Of a stretch of DNA of 5,919 nt, positions 1 through 5,546 are shown one piece after another; the stretch's first letter is position 1, and every line of letters starts with the position of its first letter. The notes under the pieces are model-generated. The model made no database searches. It worked only from the letters and a program-made list of their open reading frames with translations, and had not been told where the DNA came from. Made by a program: the position numbers and the translations under genes. This DNA comes from an uncultured Treponema sp. (GTDB taxonomy: Bacteria > Spirochaetota > Spirochaetia > Treponematales > Treponemataceae). The stretch lies in NCBI GenBank assembly GCA_946538795.1, contig CAMNGY010000115.1, positions 1 through 5,919 of the forward strand. The letters are read 5' to 3'.

Positions 1-37
1 TTACATAAGAATACACCATTTCTGGTGCGGGCGCAAG

Positions 38-82
38 GGTTTCATTCCGTCCGTGTTTCACCTGCCCGTGTTTCATCCGGCC
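38..82. repeat. three 15-bp tandem direct repeats
   Basis: Three adjacent 15-base units begin at 38, 53 and 68. They share the core GTTTCA followed by a C/T-rich half (approximate consensus GTGTTTCAYCYGBCC). The second and third units are the most alike; the first is more diverged. They lie downstream of the small membrane-protein gene, next to the GC-rich hairpin at 80-111, and no convincing gene covers them. They could be a short minisatellite or protein-binding iterons. No function is assigned. Confidence 0.55.
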
Positions 83-111
83 CCGGCGCGGCGGCAAGCT
101 AAGGCCGGGGC
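80..111 (-). terminator. GC-rich hairpin, possible terminator of the small membrane-protein gene
   Basis: GCCCCGGC at 80-87 pairs perfectly with GCCGGGGC at 104-111 around a 16-base loop. It starts 8 bases past the stop codon of the minus-strand gene ending at 120. No run of T follows on the minus strand (the next bases read GGATGAAACACGG), so it is not a classical intrinsic terminator. It could be a Rho-assisted terminator or an mRNA 3'-end stabiliser. A weaker stem, CACCA-tttc-TGGTG at 14-27, lies further downstream on the minus strand. Confidence 0.35.
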
Positions 112-119
112 GGGAACGG

Positions 120-536
120 TTACTTCCCGTTCTTGATTGTCAGTATGCCGCCGATAATCAGGGCGTTCTTGGCAAGGACGAGCAGCCAGTGCAGGGCCGT
201 GATGGAGCTCAGTTCCCCGATGAGGCTGATGAGCGTCACGACGGTAACGACGATCCACACGATGAGCGTGATGTACTTGATCAGGTCGTCAGCCTTGCCG
301 AAGTCAAAGCCCAGCGCCTTCAGACAGAACACGACGCCGCAGGCGATGAGCAGGACGCCGATGACATACTCGACGGCACTCGCTCCGCCCTTGAAGAAGG
401 AGGTGACTCCCTGGATTTCCGCGCTGGAAATAGAGCCGCCGATTCCGAAAAGGCACAGCCCCGTAATCACAAGATAAATCGCCAGCGCGAGCTGGATGAT
501 GAAGACACCGATGGTTCTCTGCTGTTTCTTAGGCAT
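120..536 (-). CDS. small four-helix membrane protein, unknown function
   Basis: This encodes a 138-residue protein starting MPKKQQRT and ending TIKNGK. An upstream in-frame ATG at 575 would add 13 residues (MAAAAGGVLKEFY). The start at 536 is preferred because AAGGAG lies 6 bases upstream of it (543-548) and because the extra residues come from GC-rich leader sequence. The protein has a short basic N-terminus and four hydrophobic segments at about residues 8-32, 55-76, 86-106 and 113-133. The longest loop (about 33-54) is Ser/Gly-rich. No catalytic motif, cysteine pair or known domain is visible. It is predicted to lie in the inner membrane. It appears monocistronic, with its own promoter at 599-627. 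I do not recognise the family; it may be a lineage-restricted conserved hypothetical. That the gene is real is well supported by the ribosome binding site, promoter and helix pattern. Confidence 0.85.
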   Translation of the reverse strand: MPKKQQRTIGVFIIQLALAIYLVITGLCLFGIGGSISSAEIQGVTSFFKGGASAVEYVIGVLLIACGVVFCLKALGFDFGKADDLIKYITLIVWIVVTVVTLISLIGELSSITALHWLLVLAKNALIIGGILTIKNGK

Positions 537-542
537 ATAAAA

Positions 543-548
543 CTCCTT
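543..548 (-). promoter_or_regulatory. Shine-Dalgarno site deciding the start at 536
   Basis: On the minus strand AAGGAG (548 to 543) is followed by six bases and then the ATG at 536-534. This is optimal spacing and rules out the longer start at 575. Confidence 0.85.
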
Positions 549-598
549 AAGTACCCCGCCGGCAGCCGCAGCCACATGACGGATGGAAGAATATAAAC

Positions 599-627
599 AT
601 TATAACACGGATTTGACTGTTTGCAAA
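599..627 (-). promoter_or_regulatory. sigma70-type promoter for the small membrane-protein gene
   Basis: On the minus strand a perfect -10 TATAAT (604 to 599) is preceded by TTGCAA (626 to 621) with a 16-base spacer, or TTTGCA (627 to 622) with 17. Each -35 candidate matches the consensus at four of six positions. Transcription would begin near 592, giving a leader of about 56 bases before the ATG at 536. This AT-rich patch stands out sharply from its GC-rich surroundings. It also lies just upstream of the decayed nuclease remnant on the other strand. Confidence 0.7.
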
Positions 628-692
628 GGGAACTGCGCGATGTGCGCGCGTGCGGGAACGGTGGCAACAAAGCAAGCCGGCACGAGGCAGGC

Positions 693-1021
693 CTGCAATC
701 GCAGCTGCAGCTGTCCAAGGCGGACGATAACCAGAAGTTGCGGTCGCTCTATTATGCCTGCAAGCTCTATGCGGGCAGCCTGAGGAAGGGGAAGCCCTAC
801 AAGACCGCGCGGAGGCGGACTACAACAATGCGATGCGGCTCGGAAAACAAAGGGCCCGTGCGGAGGGTCTCGCGGAAGGACGAAAAGAAGGCCGGGCCGA
901 AGGCATTGCGGAATCCATCAAGAACCTGATTGCCAACACAGGCATGACACAGGAGGACGCAATGGACGCGCTGGGCATCCCCTTGGAAGAGCGGGACAAA
1001 TATTCCGCCCTGCTGGCCTAG
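693..1021 (+). pseudogene. decayed Rpn/PD-(D/E)XK family nuclease (transposase-like) remnant
   Basis: Two fragments in different frames together resemble the Rpn / PDDEXK_2 family. The first (about 705-806, frame 3) reads LQLSKADDNQKLRSLYYAC then KLYAGSLRKGKPYKT. It corresponds to the mid-protein region of these nucleases, where an R..YY motif and a later kG..Y follow the catalytic strand. The second (about 812-1021, frame 2) reads EADYNNAMRLGKQRARAEG, then Ala-Glu-Gly/Arg repeats, then GMTQEDAMDALGIP, ending SALLA with TAG at 1019-1021. That is the typical charged C-terminal tail with a small helical end. Intact members have roughly a hundred residues between these blocks and a catalytic N-terminal domain before them; both are missing. 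The junction near 801-812 therefore marks an internal deletion plus a frame change. Upstream sequence in frame 3 (621-692) is open but not recognisable. A standalone 62-residue protein from ATG 833 is possible, but that ATG has no visible ribosome binding site. Confidence 0.75.
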
Positions 1022-1058
1022 CCTAATGCGTCAGGCCTGAGCTGGCTTACGGCCTCGT

Positions 1059-1835
1059 TCAGAACATCGTGAAGTTGCCGAAGAAGCCCGAGGCGGAAGC
1101 CTCCTCCCCGGCGGCCTTCAGGTGGTCCACGCTGCCCAGCTGCTGCACGCGGAAGACGACCTCGCCCCCTATCCTTTCTTCCGCGCCGAGCACGGTGACG
1201 GACGTAGGCGCGACGAAGAAGCCCTGCCACAGCTGGAGGGGACTGCATCCTGTCAGGTGGGAGATAATCGTGAACATGGACCCCAGGTGGCAGACAAAGA
1301 CAAGGTTCCTCCCGTCAAAGTCCTTCTGCGAGGGGTTCAGGTGGTCCTTGTAGCCCATGTCGTCATAGTCCGTGTGAGGCAGGCAATTGTATATCGGGGT
1401 GTCTGCGTCCAGGCGGTTGTAGTCGTAGCGGGACATAAGCTCGTCGAACGAGGAGCAGACTTCCCTGTAAAGCTTGCCTATCTTCTCCTTCCTGGCCCAG
1501 CCCAGGTTCTCCCAGGCGTGGCGGTCAAAGGCTTTCTTCTGCCCGTAGTATTCCCGAGGAAGCCAGTCCCAGCTGAGCCCCATCTTTCCGGTCAAAGGGT
1601 GCTTCACCCGGTGGTCAAACTCGTGCAGCCAGTCAAGGGTCTGTGCCTCGCGCCCGGTCTTGAGCAGGGCAGGCTTTATCGTTTCCTGCGCCCTCCCGTA
1701 GGGCGATACGTAGAAGTCCGTCACATTCCAGCCCGCAATGCGGTCAGCAAGCAGTTCCGCTTCCCGTCTGCCTTTTTCCGTAAGCCTGTCGTTCTTGTAG
1801 TCAGGGTCCCCGTGCCGTATGAATATCAGGTGCAA
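1059..1835 (-). CDS. histidine phosphatase family protein (phosphoglycerate mutase-like), TTG start
   Basis: This is a 258-residue member of the histidine phosphatase superfamily. Enzymes of this fold use a phospho-histidine intermediate to cleave phosphomonoesters; the substrate here is unknown. The RHG motif is at residues 7-9 (nucleophile H8). S44, P45, R48 and E51 form the SPxGRAxET block. E72 is a candidate general acid, and H183 in VFVCHLGSM is the second catalytic histidine. The protein is longer than the usual ~200 residues because of an aromatic-rich insert at about 78-170, probably a lid. The C-terminal block LWQGFFVAPTSVTVLGAEE resembles, from memory, a subgroup common in gut Clostridia. 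The start is TTG: there is no suitable ATG or GTG, RHG must sit at the N-terminus, and GGAGGT lies six bases upstream. The gene overlaps yigZ by 10 bases and is last in the operon. No signal peptide is seen, so it is cytoplasmic. Confidence 0.92.
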   Translation of the reverse strand: MHLIFIRHGDPDYKNDRLTEKGRREAELLADRIAGWNVTDFYVSPYGRAQETIKPALLKTGREAQTLDWLHEFDHRVKHPLTGKMGLSWDWLPREYYGQKKAFDRHAWENLGWARKEKIGKLYREVCSSFDELMSRYDYNRLDADTPIYNCLPHTDYDDMGYKDHLNPSQKDFDGRNLVFVCHLGSMFTIISHLTGCSPLQLWQGFFVAPTSVTVLGAEERIGGEVVFRVQQLGSVDHLKAAGEEASASGFFGNFTMF

Positions 1836-2428
1836 GCCGTTACCTCCACGATTGTCTTTCCCTTGCTCGCGTCGTTCACCTCAGCCTTGAAGGCCTCGCT
1901 TTCGTCCGACTGGATTTGTCCCCTTACCTCCACGGCGGACGTGTAGCTTTCCTGCAGGCCGCTTATGTGGTAACGGGAAAAGATATGCTTTATTGTCTTG
2001 TATGCGGCGTAGTCCGTGCTGAAGGAGAAACTGTCTTTCTCCACATATTCCTCAGCCTTGGCCAGGGCCAGGACCTGTTTTGCCGCGTCCTGGTATGCTT
2101 TGACCAGGCCCCCGGTGCCCAGCAGGGTTCCGCCGAAATGCCGCGTAACCGTAAGGATTATGTTCGTTATGCCGCTGCCTTTCAGGACCTCAAAGACCGG
2201 CCTGCCCGCCGTGCCGGAAGGCTCCCCGTCATCGCTCAGGCCGCTGTGCTCCGCCTTGGTCCCCGCGAAGAAGGCGTGCACCACGTGGCGGGCATCGGCG
2301 TACCTCTCCTTCTGCCCGGCAAGCTTTGCCCGGGCCTCCTCCGCCGTGCGGACAGGGAATGCCTCGGCAATGAAGCGGGAGTTCTTGACCTTGGTCTCGG
2401 CCATGCAGTATTCCAGCAGGACTTTCAT
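1826..2428 (-). CDS. yigZ: YigZ/IMPACT (UPF0029) family protein
   Basis: This is a 200-residue protein, the usual length for bacterial YigZ/YvyE. The family signature lies at residues 64-112: LSDDGEPSGTAGRP, then VLKGSGITNIILTVTRHFGG, then LGTGGLVKAY. An NSRFIA block at 16-21 matches the conserved N-terminal strand. The N-terminal domain has the UPF0029/IMPACT fold and the smaller C-terminal part (about 135-200) is expected to be the ferredoxin-like DUF1949 domain. The bacterial role is not settled; the eukaryotic relative IMPACT acts in translational control through GCN1, and bacterial members have been proposed to bind nucleic acid. The start at 2428 is chosen because it overlaps the preceding stop as ATGA and has CGGGAG about 10 bases upstream. 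A later Met (residue 9) lacks a ribosome binding site. The frame stays open far upstream, but that stretch is a shadow of the neighbouring gene. It is third in the operon and cytoplasmic. Confidence 0.93.
   Translation of the reverse strand: MKVLLEYCMAETKVKNSRFIAEAFPVRTAEEARAKLAGQKERYADARHVVHAFFAGTKAEHSGLSDDGEPSGTAGRPVFEVLKGSGITNIILTVTRHFGGTLLGTGGLVKAYQDAAKQVLALAKAEEYVEKDSFSFSTDYAAYKTIKHIFSRYHISGLQESYTSAVEVRGQIQSDESEAFKAEVNDASKGKTIVEVTACT
1842..1847 (-). promoter_or_regulatory. Shine-Dalgarno site inside yigZ deciding a TTG start
   Basis: On the minus strand GGAGGT (1847 to 1842) is followed by AACGGC and then TTG (1835 to 1833). The site lies in the last codons of yigZ, encoding Val-Glu-Val-Thr-Ala. 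The near-perfect site compensates for the weak start codon and suggests that phosphatase translation is coupled to yigZ translation. Confidence 0.85.
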
Positions 2429-3369
2429 GGTGCATTGTCTCCCGCCGGGTCGGTCTCCCCGGGTTCGCCAGCAGTGCCGCCGGGAACTACGTCCGTACTG
2501 CCGCCAACGCTTTCCTGGCCACCGTGCGGGCGCAGGATGCCCGCCTCGCTCAGGAAGTATATGCAGATGGCCAGGTAGCCCCGCGTAAGCGCCCGGTATT
2601 CGGCGAGCACTCCCAAGAAGCTTGCGATCGTAGAAAGCAGCTGGACGGACGTACCCGCGTTTTCCCCTTTGGGCATGACAAACAGCAACAGCTGGATTAT
2701 CAAGGCTGTCACAAGGTCCCTGCCCCCCGCGTATTTGACGAAGCCTATGAAGTGGGGGATTTGCCTGATGATGAGCCTGAAGCTGACCGCGAATGACTGC
2801 AAGGCTCCCGTGTCCGCCTTGGTCAGGAGAATCAGGTAGCTGAACGTGAACGGAAGCGTCAGGACTGCGGCAAGGAACATGAATGCCAGCGTTGCCGCGA
2901 GCAGTGTCGCGTTGTTTCCCAGCTCCTCCGGCAGCTTCTTCAAGGGGCTTGACGGCAAGGCAAGCAGCAGGCTCATGAGGACCATGGCCGCGAAGTTCAT
3001 GGCCGTAAAGAGGGCCGAGGCCTTTGCGACCCTGCGGCTTTTGTCCGTGAAGCCACGGAAGATGTCTTTGATAGAGGCGGCCTTGTTCCTGACAACCGGC
3101 GACAGGATTCCGTAAAGGCCGTAGGTCAAAAGCTCGCCCGCAAGGAAGGTCGCCATGAGGACCGCAAGGCCAAAGAGAAGCGCCACGGGGGAAGCCTTGC
3201 CGCCTCCAACGGATGAGGCCGTGAGCGAGATGCCCGCTATGCAGATGAATACCCGAAGCGTGCTGTGCAGGAACACGGCGAACATGGCCTGCGGCATCCT
3301 GCCCCTGACGCACTGGTTCAGGATGACGTGCATGTACTTGTATGAGGGTTTACGGAGCGTGCCTGACAT
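2425..3369 (-). CDS. multi-spanning integral membrane protein, unknown function
   Basis: This is a 314-residue inner-membrane protein. Hydrophobic segments lie at about residues 27-50, 62-86, 117-138, 153-183 (long, possibly two helices), 218-233 and 242-275. The N-terminal 25 residues are basic. A cytoplasmic-type loop at about 92-116 reads VVRNKAASIKDIFRGF and then continues with several Lys/Arg residues. This layout recalls DUF975-like membrane proteins by eye, but I cannot assign it. The last ~35 residues are hydrophilic, rich in Gly, Pro, Asp and Thr, and probably disordered. The ATG directly follows the parC stop (TAA then ATG, no gap). AAGGAG lies 12 bases upstream within parC, which is long but usable, and the next Met (residue 13) has no such site. 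The stop overlaps the yigZ start as ATGA. Expression is therefore expected to be translationally coupled with both neighbours. No catalytic residues are visible. Confidence 0.85.
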   Translation of the reverse strand: MSGTLRKPSYKYMHVILNQCVRGRMPQAMFAVFLHSTLRVFICIAGISLTASSVGGGKASPVALLFGLAVLMATFLAGELLTYGLYGILSPVVRNKAASIKDIFRGFTDKSRRVAKASALFTAMNFAAMVLMSLLLALPSSPLKKLPEELGNNATLLAATLAFMFLAAVLTLPFTFSYLILLTKADTGALQSFAVSFRLIIRQIPHFIGFVKYAGGRDLVTALIIQLLLFVMPKGENAGTSVQLLSTIASFLGVLAEYRALTRGYLAICIYFLSEAGILRPHGGQESVGGSTDVVPGGTAGEPGETDPAGDNAP

Positions 3370-5307
3370 TTAGCTGAACAGCTCCTTCTGGCCGGAGGCG
3401 CTTTCCACCGTAACGGAGGCGGTCTCGTGGGCGGACAGCCTGAGTCCCCCGGCCTTGAGCCCCCTCTCCTCCCAGTCGGCGGAGCTGAAGTCCTCGCTCG
3501 TAATCTTGACGCGTGGCTTCTTCTCGTAGTTCAGCGTGAACTTGAAGCTCTCCCTCGTGTCTATGTGCAGGACCTCGGTTCCGTCCGGGGCCAGCATGTA
3601 GTCGCGGTTCATTATCCAGCCCGCAATCCTGCAGCGCTTGATGTAGGGGTACTTTGTCTTGCTGTCCCGGTATATCACCGTGAACAGGACCTTGTTTATA
3701 AGCTCCTTCTCCGCATAGTTGCAGTACCACATCCCCGCATCCACAAAGAGGCGGTCCGGCACGTCGCATACGGTGAAGATGCCGCTCCTGCGTATGAAGA
3801 GTATGCGGTCGTAGGGCGTCACCTTGAGGATTTCCGTGCCGCCCGACACCGACGTGCCCAGGTAGCCCTTCTCGTCATAGCGGAGGGGTGTCTCCCTCTT
3901 GACGATTTTCTTCACCTCGACCGCCGTGAACTTGTCAATCTGCGTGTGGCGCGCAAGCTCCTCCCCGCTGAACTTGCCGAGCATCCCGTCCAGGTACTCT
4001 ATGGCGCAGTCGGTCAGGTGCTTCAGGCGGCGGCTTATCTCCTTGAGCCGGGCGTTTATGGCCTTTACCTGGTCCTTGTTCTTGTTGATGTCAAAGAGCG
4101 AGATGCGGCGGATCGGGATTTTGAGCAGCTTGTCAACGTCCTCGTCGTTGACCTCGCGGACAAGCTCGTCCTTGAATGGCTTGAAGCCGTCCTTGACCGC
4201 CTTGTCCACGGCCTCGGCGGTCTTCATCTGCTCGATCTTCTTGTAAATCCGCTCCTCCACGAAGATGCGCTCCAGCGTGCGGGCGTGAAGCTCCTCGGTC
4301 AGCTGCCCGCGCTCCCACTCAAGCTCGTCCTTGATGATGCCGGTCAGCTTCTTGGCGTAGTAATGGATTATCTCCGTCGCGCTCATCACCGTGGGCATGT
4401 TGTCCTTGATGACGAGCATCTGGCAGCTTATGGACTTCTCGCAGTCCGTGTAGGCGTAGAGGGCCTTCTCCACGTCCTTGGCATAGACGCCGCGCGGAAG
4501 CTTTATCTCTATCTGGCAGTGGTCGGTCGTGAAGTCGTCTATGGAGCTTATCTTTATCTTGCCCGCCTTGTAGGCGCTCTCTATCGAATTGAGCAGGCTC
4601 TCCGACGTGGAGTCAACGGGCAGCTCGGTGATGACGATTTTCTTCTCGTCGCTCATGTCGAACTTTGCGCGGGTTATCAGCTTGCCGTTGCCGTCGTTGT
4701 AGTTGGTCACGTCGATGAGGCCGCCCGTCGGCAGGTCGGGGTAAAGCTCGAACTTCTCGCCGCGCAGGGCCTTCTTCTCCGCCTCCAGCACCTCGCGGAT
4801 ATTATATGGAAGGATTTTTGTGGACATGCCGACAGCGATTCCTTCCGCCCCGATTATCAGGGCGACGGGAATCTTGGCCCGGTAGACCTCGGGCTCGGTC
4901 GTCCTGCCGTCATAGTTGGGGACATAGTGGGTCACGTGGGGGTTGGTCACCAGGAACTCTTTGGCAAGAGGATGGATGCGGCACTCGATGTACCTGGGGG
5001 CGGAGGCCCCGTCACCGGTGAACATATTGCCGAAGTTCCCCTGCTTCTCGATGAAGATGCCCTTGTTGGCCAGGACGACGAGCGCGCCGCCGATGGAAGC
5101 GTCACCGTGGGGATGGTAGCGCATGACGCGGCCCACGACGTTGGCGACTTTCTGGAACCTTCCGTCGTCCATCTCGAACAGGGTATGCATGATTCTCCGC
5201 TGGACGGGCTTCAGGCCGTCCTCCAGGTCGGGTATGGCGCGGTCGCGTATGACGTAGCTTGCGTACTCAATGAAATTCTTTTCGATAAGGTTCTTTACAA
5301 AGGCCAT
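3370..5307 (-). CDS. parC: DNA topoisomerase IV subunit A (ParC-like, spirochaete type)
   Basis: This is the 645-residue DNA-breaking subunit of a type IIA topoisomerase, which with ParE passes one duplex through another to decatenate chromosomes. The breakage domain covers about residues 1-330: KPVQRRI (33-39), HPHGDASIGG (65-74), KQGNFGN (88-94), catalytic Tyr106 preceded by Arg105 in APRYIE, and the DNA-intercalating Ile157 in GAEGIAVGM. The coiled coil and C-gate follow at about 325-470 (RTLERIFVEERIYKK, then IPIRRISLFDINKN). The C-terminal part (about 471-645) is too short for a full six-blade pinwheel and has no GyrA box (QRRGGKG), which argues for topoisomerase IV over gyrase. E. coli ParC is about 750 residues. 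At positions equivalent to GyrA Ser83 and Asp87, Ala70 and Gly74 are present. The start follows AAAAGGGG with a long spacing of about 13 bases. It is first in a four-gene operon. parE is not immediately upstream; the divergent neighbour is a glycosidase. Confidence 0.95.
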   Translation of the reverse strand: MAFVKNLIEKNFIEYASYVIRDRAIPDLEDGLKPVQRRIMHTLFEMDDGRFQKVANVVGRVMRYHPHGDASIGGALVVLANKGIFIEKQGNFGNMFTGDGASAPRYIECRIHPLAKEFLVTNPHVTHYVPNYDGRTTEPEVYRAKIPVALIIGAEGIAVGMSTKILPYNIREVLEAEKKALRGEKFELYPDLPTGGLIDVTNYNDGNGKLITRAKFDMSDEKKIVITELPVDSTSESLLNSIESAYKAGKIKISSIDDFTTDHCQIEIKLPRGVYAKDVEKALYAYTDCEKSISCQMLVIKDNMPTVMSATEIIHYYAKKLTGIIKDELEWERGQLTEELHARTLERIFVEERIYKKIEQMKTAEAVDKAVKDGFKPFKDELVREVNDEDVDKLLKIPIRRISLFDINKNKDQVKAINARLKEISRRLKHLTDCAIEYLDGMLGKFSGEELARHTQIDKFTAVEVKKIVKRETPLRYDEKGYLGTSVSGGTEILKVTPYDRILFIRRSGIFTVCDVPDRLFVDAGMWYCNYAEKELINKVLFTVIYRDSKTKYPYIKRCRIAGWIMNRDYMLAPDGTEVLHIDTRESFKFTLNYEKKPRVKITSEDFSSADWEERGLKAGGLRLSAHETASVTVESASGQKELFS

Positions 5308-5339
5308 CTTGTGCTTATATCCCCTTTTACGGCAATCCT

Positions 5340-5345
5340 ATCATA
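5340..5345 (-). promoter_or_regulatory. candidate -10 element of the parC operon
   Basis: On the minus strand TATGAT (5345 to 5340) matches five of six positions of TATAAT. No good -35 is visible at 16-18 bases (CCCTAA at 17), so the promoter would be weak or activator-dependent. Transcription would begin near 5333, giving a leader of about 26 bases that includes AAAAGGGG. The usual -35 position falls in the left arm of the long imperfect inverted repeat at 5366-5437. Confidence 0.4.
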
Positions 5346-5365
5346 AAACGCGGACTTTGTCTTTA

Positions 5366-5437
5366 GGGCGGGCCAGGCAATCTGATGCGCCTTGGAAAAG
5401 CTTCAGGCGTTCGGCGGGTGAATTGCCTGCCCGGCCC
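5366..5437. repeat. 72-bp imperfect inverted repeat upstream of parC
   Basis: CAGGCAAT at 5374-5381 pairs perfectly with ATTGCCTG at 5422-5429. With single-base bulges at C5373 and G5434, pairing continues as GGG and CGGG (5366-5372) with CCCG and CCC (5430-5437), giving about 15 base pairs. Inside, CGCCT (5388-5392) pairs with AGGCG (5405-5409), and AAGCTT lies at 5398-5403. The element is upstream of both the parC -10 and the distal GH95-side -10, so it would act as DNA (operator, REP- or MITE-like repeat) rather than in either mRNA leader. No coding frame fits it. Confidence 0.55.
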
Positions 5438-5444
5438 ATTTCGA

Positions 5445-5467
5445 GGCAGATTCCTTATAATTCTGCC
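5445..5467 (+). promoter_or_regulatory. perfect TATAAT inside a palindrome (possible operator/promoter)
   Basis: GGCAGA (5445-5450) and TCTGCC (5462-5467) form a perfect 6-bp inverted repeat around 11 bases that contain TATAAT at 5456-5461 on the plus strand. No recognisable -35 is present at 16-18 bases (GGCCCA at 17). A regulator binding the palindrome would cover the -10. A transcript from here would start near 5468 and leave a leader of about 115 bases before the GH95 ATG. Confidence 0.4.
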
Positions 5468-5479
5468 GTGCTCACGGCA
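5464..5479 (+). other. perfect 7-bp hairpin between parC and the GH95 gene
   Basis: TGCCGTG at 5464-5470 and CACGGCA at 5473-5479 are exact reverse complements separated by CT, so RNA would form about six pairs with a four-base loop. Its left arm overlaps the TCTGCC arm of the 5445-5467 palindrome, so the two stems compete. No T run follows on the plus strand, so it is not an intrinsic terminator. Confidence 0.45.
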
Positions 5480-5546
5480 CCGGGCAGTCCCCATGACTGA
5501 GGGGCGGAACTGCGGCTTGTCCCTGGTGGCCCGTCCTGCCGCCCCC

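Larger units (their letters stand above)
5427..5487. repeat. 8-bp inverted repeat enclosing nested palindromes
   Basis: CTGCCCGG at 5427-5434 is the exact reverse complement of CCGGGCAG at 5480-5487. It encloses the 23-bp palindrome at 5445-5467 and the small hairpin at 5464-5479. Its left arm is the same sequence used as the right arm of the 5366-5437 inverted repeat, so the two pairings exclude each other. Confidence 0.45.

Noticed and set aside
1..102. A frame open from the window edge to TAA at 100-102 on the plus strand
   Set aside because: Only 33 codons, crossing the tandem repeats, with no motif; chance openness in GC-rich sequence is the simpler reading.
189..596. A 135-codon plus-strand frame antisense to the small membrane protein
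   Set aside because: Its composition is low-complexity Asp/Glu/Arg, as expected opposite a hydrophobic gene. The minus strand has the ribosome binding site, promoter and helix pattern.
833..1021. An independent 62-residue gene
   Set aside because: It begins in the middle of a recognisable Rpn-type C-terminal tail and has no ribosome binding site, so it is treated as part of the pseudogene, though residual translation cannot be excluded.
1022..1058. Bidirectional terminator between the convergent remnant and phosphatase gene
   Set aside because: Only a 5-bp stem (AGGCC/GGCCT) and a 10-bp palindrome TCAGGCCTGA are present, with no T run on either strand.
1122..1946. A 274-codon plus-strand frame antisense to the phosphatase
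   Set aside because: It is a shadow of the GC-rich phosphatase and yigZ coding sequence, with no recognisable motif or ribosome binding site.
2429..3313. In-frame 5' extension of yigZ on the minus strand, giving a 495-residue protein
   Set aside because: The extension is an out-of-frame reading of the membrane-protein gene. The family's N-terminus matches the start at 2428, which has an ATGA overlap and a ribosome binding site.
3427..5346. A 639-codon open frame on the plus strand, antisense to parC
   Set aside because: It mirrors the codon structure of a GC-rich gene, its translation is rich in Val/Leu/Arg repeats with no domain, and the opposite strand encodes an unmistakable topoisomerase.
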